NCBI RefSeq assembly: GCF_004322775.1 | Contig: NZ_CP036403.1 | Coordinates: 1,054,001 to 1,118,000 of the forward strand | Origin: Ornithinimicrobium sufpigmenti | GTDB taxonomy: Bacteria > Actinomycetota > Actinomycetes > Actinomycetales > Dermatophilaceae | Length of the DNA stretch: 64,000 nt | Direction of reading: 5' to 3' | In this document: positions 63,278 through 64,000 of the stretch, one piece after another | Layout of the letters: each line of letters starts with the position of its first letter | How positions within the stretch are numbered: position 1 is the first letter of the stretch | Translations under genes and position numbers: made by a program | The notes under the pieces: generated by a model | Seen by the model: the letters and a program-made list of their open reading frames with translations, nothing else | The model's database searches: none | What the model was told of the DNA's origin: nothing

Positions 63278-64000
63278 ATGGCGTCCACCGACACGCTGTT
63301 CGACCGCTTCTACCACCACGTGTCCGAGGAGGAGAAGGACGGGCGTGACCCGAGCCAGATGGCGGCCGCGGCGTCCTCGATGGCGCAGCTGTCGGCGGGC
63401 CGCACCCCGGGCAGCGCAGCGGTCAAGGTCCTCAACCCCAGTACCGAGGGCGACGGGTGGAGCAGCCGGTACACCGTGGTCCAGGTGGTCGTGGACGACA
63501 TGCCCTTCATCGTCGACTCCGTCCTGGGCGAGGTGACCCGGCACGGGTACGGGGTCAACCGCCTGCTGCACCCGCAGATGGTCGTCGACACCTCCTCCGG
63601 CGAGGTCCTGGACGTCGACCCGCTGCACGCCGGTGAGGGTCAGCGGGTGGAGTCCTGGGTGCAGGTGGACATCGACCGCCTGCCCTCCGACGTCGCTCGC
63701 GCGGAGCTGGCGGCCGACCTGGAGCGGGTGCTCACCGACGTGCGCCACGCGGTGGAGGACTGGGGCGCCATGCGGCAGCGGGCGCGGGCGATCATGGCCG
63801 AGCTCGAGCTGCGCCCACCGGACACCGTCGACCCCGAGACCGTGGCACCCACCATCGACTTCCTGCGCTGGGTGGACGACCACCACTTCACCTACCTGGG
63901 CTACCGGTCCTACGACCTGGTCGAAGAGGACGGCAGCAGCACCGCGGCCCTGCGCTCGGTCCCCGGCAGCGGGCTGGGCATCCTGCGCGAGGAGCCCGGC
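63278..64000 (+). CDS. gdhB: NAD-specific glutamate dehydrogenase, large form (5' end)
   Basis: The first 241 codons of a large (~1600-residue in the family) NAD-GDH, running off the window. The N-terminal regulatory region is clear: VDDMPFIVDSVLGEVTRHGYGVNRLLHPQMVV near 74-105, SWVQVDIDRLP near 126-136 and TIDFLRWVDDHHFTYLGYRSYDLVEEDG near 192-219. It deaminates glutamate to 2-oxoglutarate. It is close to pruA, so the two together can route proline to the TCA cycle. ATG 63278 has GAGGAG upstream. Confidence 0.9.
   Translation, partial: MASTDTLFDRFYHHVSEEEKDGRDPSQMAAAASSMAQLSAGRTPGSAAVKVLNPSTEGDGWSSRYTVVQVVVDDMPFIVDSVLGEVTRHGYGVNRLLHPQMVVDTSSGEVLDVDPLHAGEGQRVESWVQVDIDRLPSDVARAELAADLERVLTDVRHAVEDWGAMRQRARAIMAELELRPPDTVDPETVAPTIDFLRWVDDHHFTYLGYRSYDLVEEDGSSTAALRSVPGSGLGILREEPG

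Overview
This 64 kb window is a high-GC, gene-dense actinobacterial chromosome segment. Several markers point to a Gram-positive actinomycete of the Micrococcales type, probably near Intrasporangiaceae/Ornithinimicrobiaceae. They are mycothione reductase, coenzyme F420 genes, a WhiB protein, MtrA-MtrB-LpqB, a PknB-like kinase beside an LCP protein, an acyl-CoA carboxylase with an epsilon subunit, and a DUF222-HNH (13E12-type) gene. That placement is inferred from gene content only. There is no tRNA, rRNA, CRISPR array, prophage or insertion sequence that I can see. No stretch longer than about 300 bases lacks a gene; the largest gaps (50280-50512, 38731-38935, 60246-60416, 6835-7000) hold hairpins, short repeats and promoters.

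Layout. 1-2974: end of paaA plus paaB-paaC-paaD-paaE, the phenylacetyl-CoA epoxidase. 3045-6834 (minus): FAD amino-acid oxidase, Maf, DUF885 peptidase-like protein. 7001-11252: MOSC protein, acyl-CoA carboxylase epsilon and beta subunits divergent from biotin ligase birA, enoyl-CoA hydratase. 11379-15556: two-component pair, GtrA protein, purK-purE. 15591-18007: F420-type LLM oxidoreductase, small membrane protein, acyl-CoA dehydrogenase. 18073-22230: Ser/Thr kinase and LCP ligase (minus), glycosyltransferase. 22178-27641: scoA-scoB, TIGR03089 protein, AlkA-like glycosylase, fbiB-fbiA. 27778-37274: a conserved actinobacterial envelope run (whiB, large glycosyltransferase, DUF5719, metallopeptidase-like, DUF3499, manB, Trm112, SIS isomerase). 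37276-42659: DUF222-HNH, kynA-kynU, mtr. 42669-48641: ahcY, mtrA-mtrB-lpqB. 48757-54579: ComF, hpf, AlkX-like glycosylase, secA. 54700-60245: Rv3235-like protein, a LysM protein split by an in-frame TGA, HTH protein, a CpaB-like/CpaE-like pair, DUF6912. 60417-64000: pruA, DUF2505, a hypothetical, and the start of NAD-glutamate dehydrogenase.

How the genes relate. Phenylacetate epoxidation, enoyl-CoA hydratase, acyl-CoA dehydrogenase, SCOT transferase and biotin carboxylase feed acyl-CoA catabolism. pruA and NAD-GDH lie close together on the proline-to-glutamate-to-2-oxoglutarate route. fbiA/fbiB supply F420, which the LLM oxidoreductase probably uses. whiB through secA is mostly cell-envelope, division and secretion housekeeping.

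The most striking sequence-level signal is promoter architecture. About twenty genes carry a TAnnnT box ending 6-8 bases before the start codon, predicting widespread leaderless transcription. Special cases are overlapping divergent -10 boxes for the carboxylase and biotin ligase genes, a leaderless 26-codon reading frame ahead of hpf whose stop overlaps an ATG, and a -10 box that contains the stop codon of the upstream gene. Other notable structures are a four-copy 22-bp tandem repeat after secA, a 20-bp direct repeat at the predicted mtrA transcript start, and alternative hairpins between paaD and paaE. I see no convincing wholly new multi-gene system.
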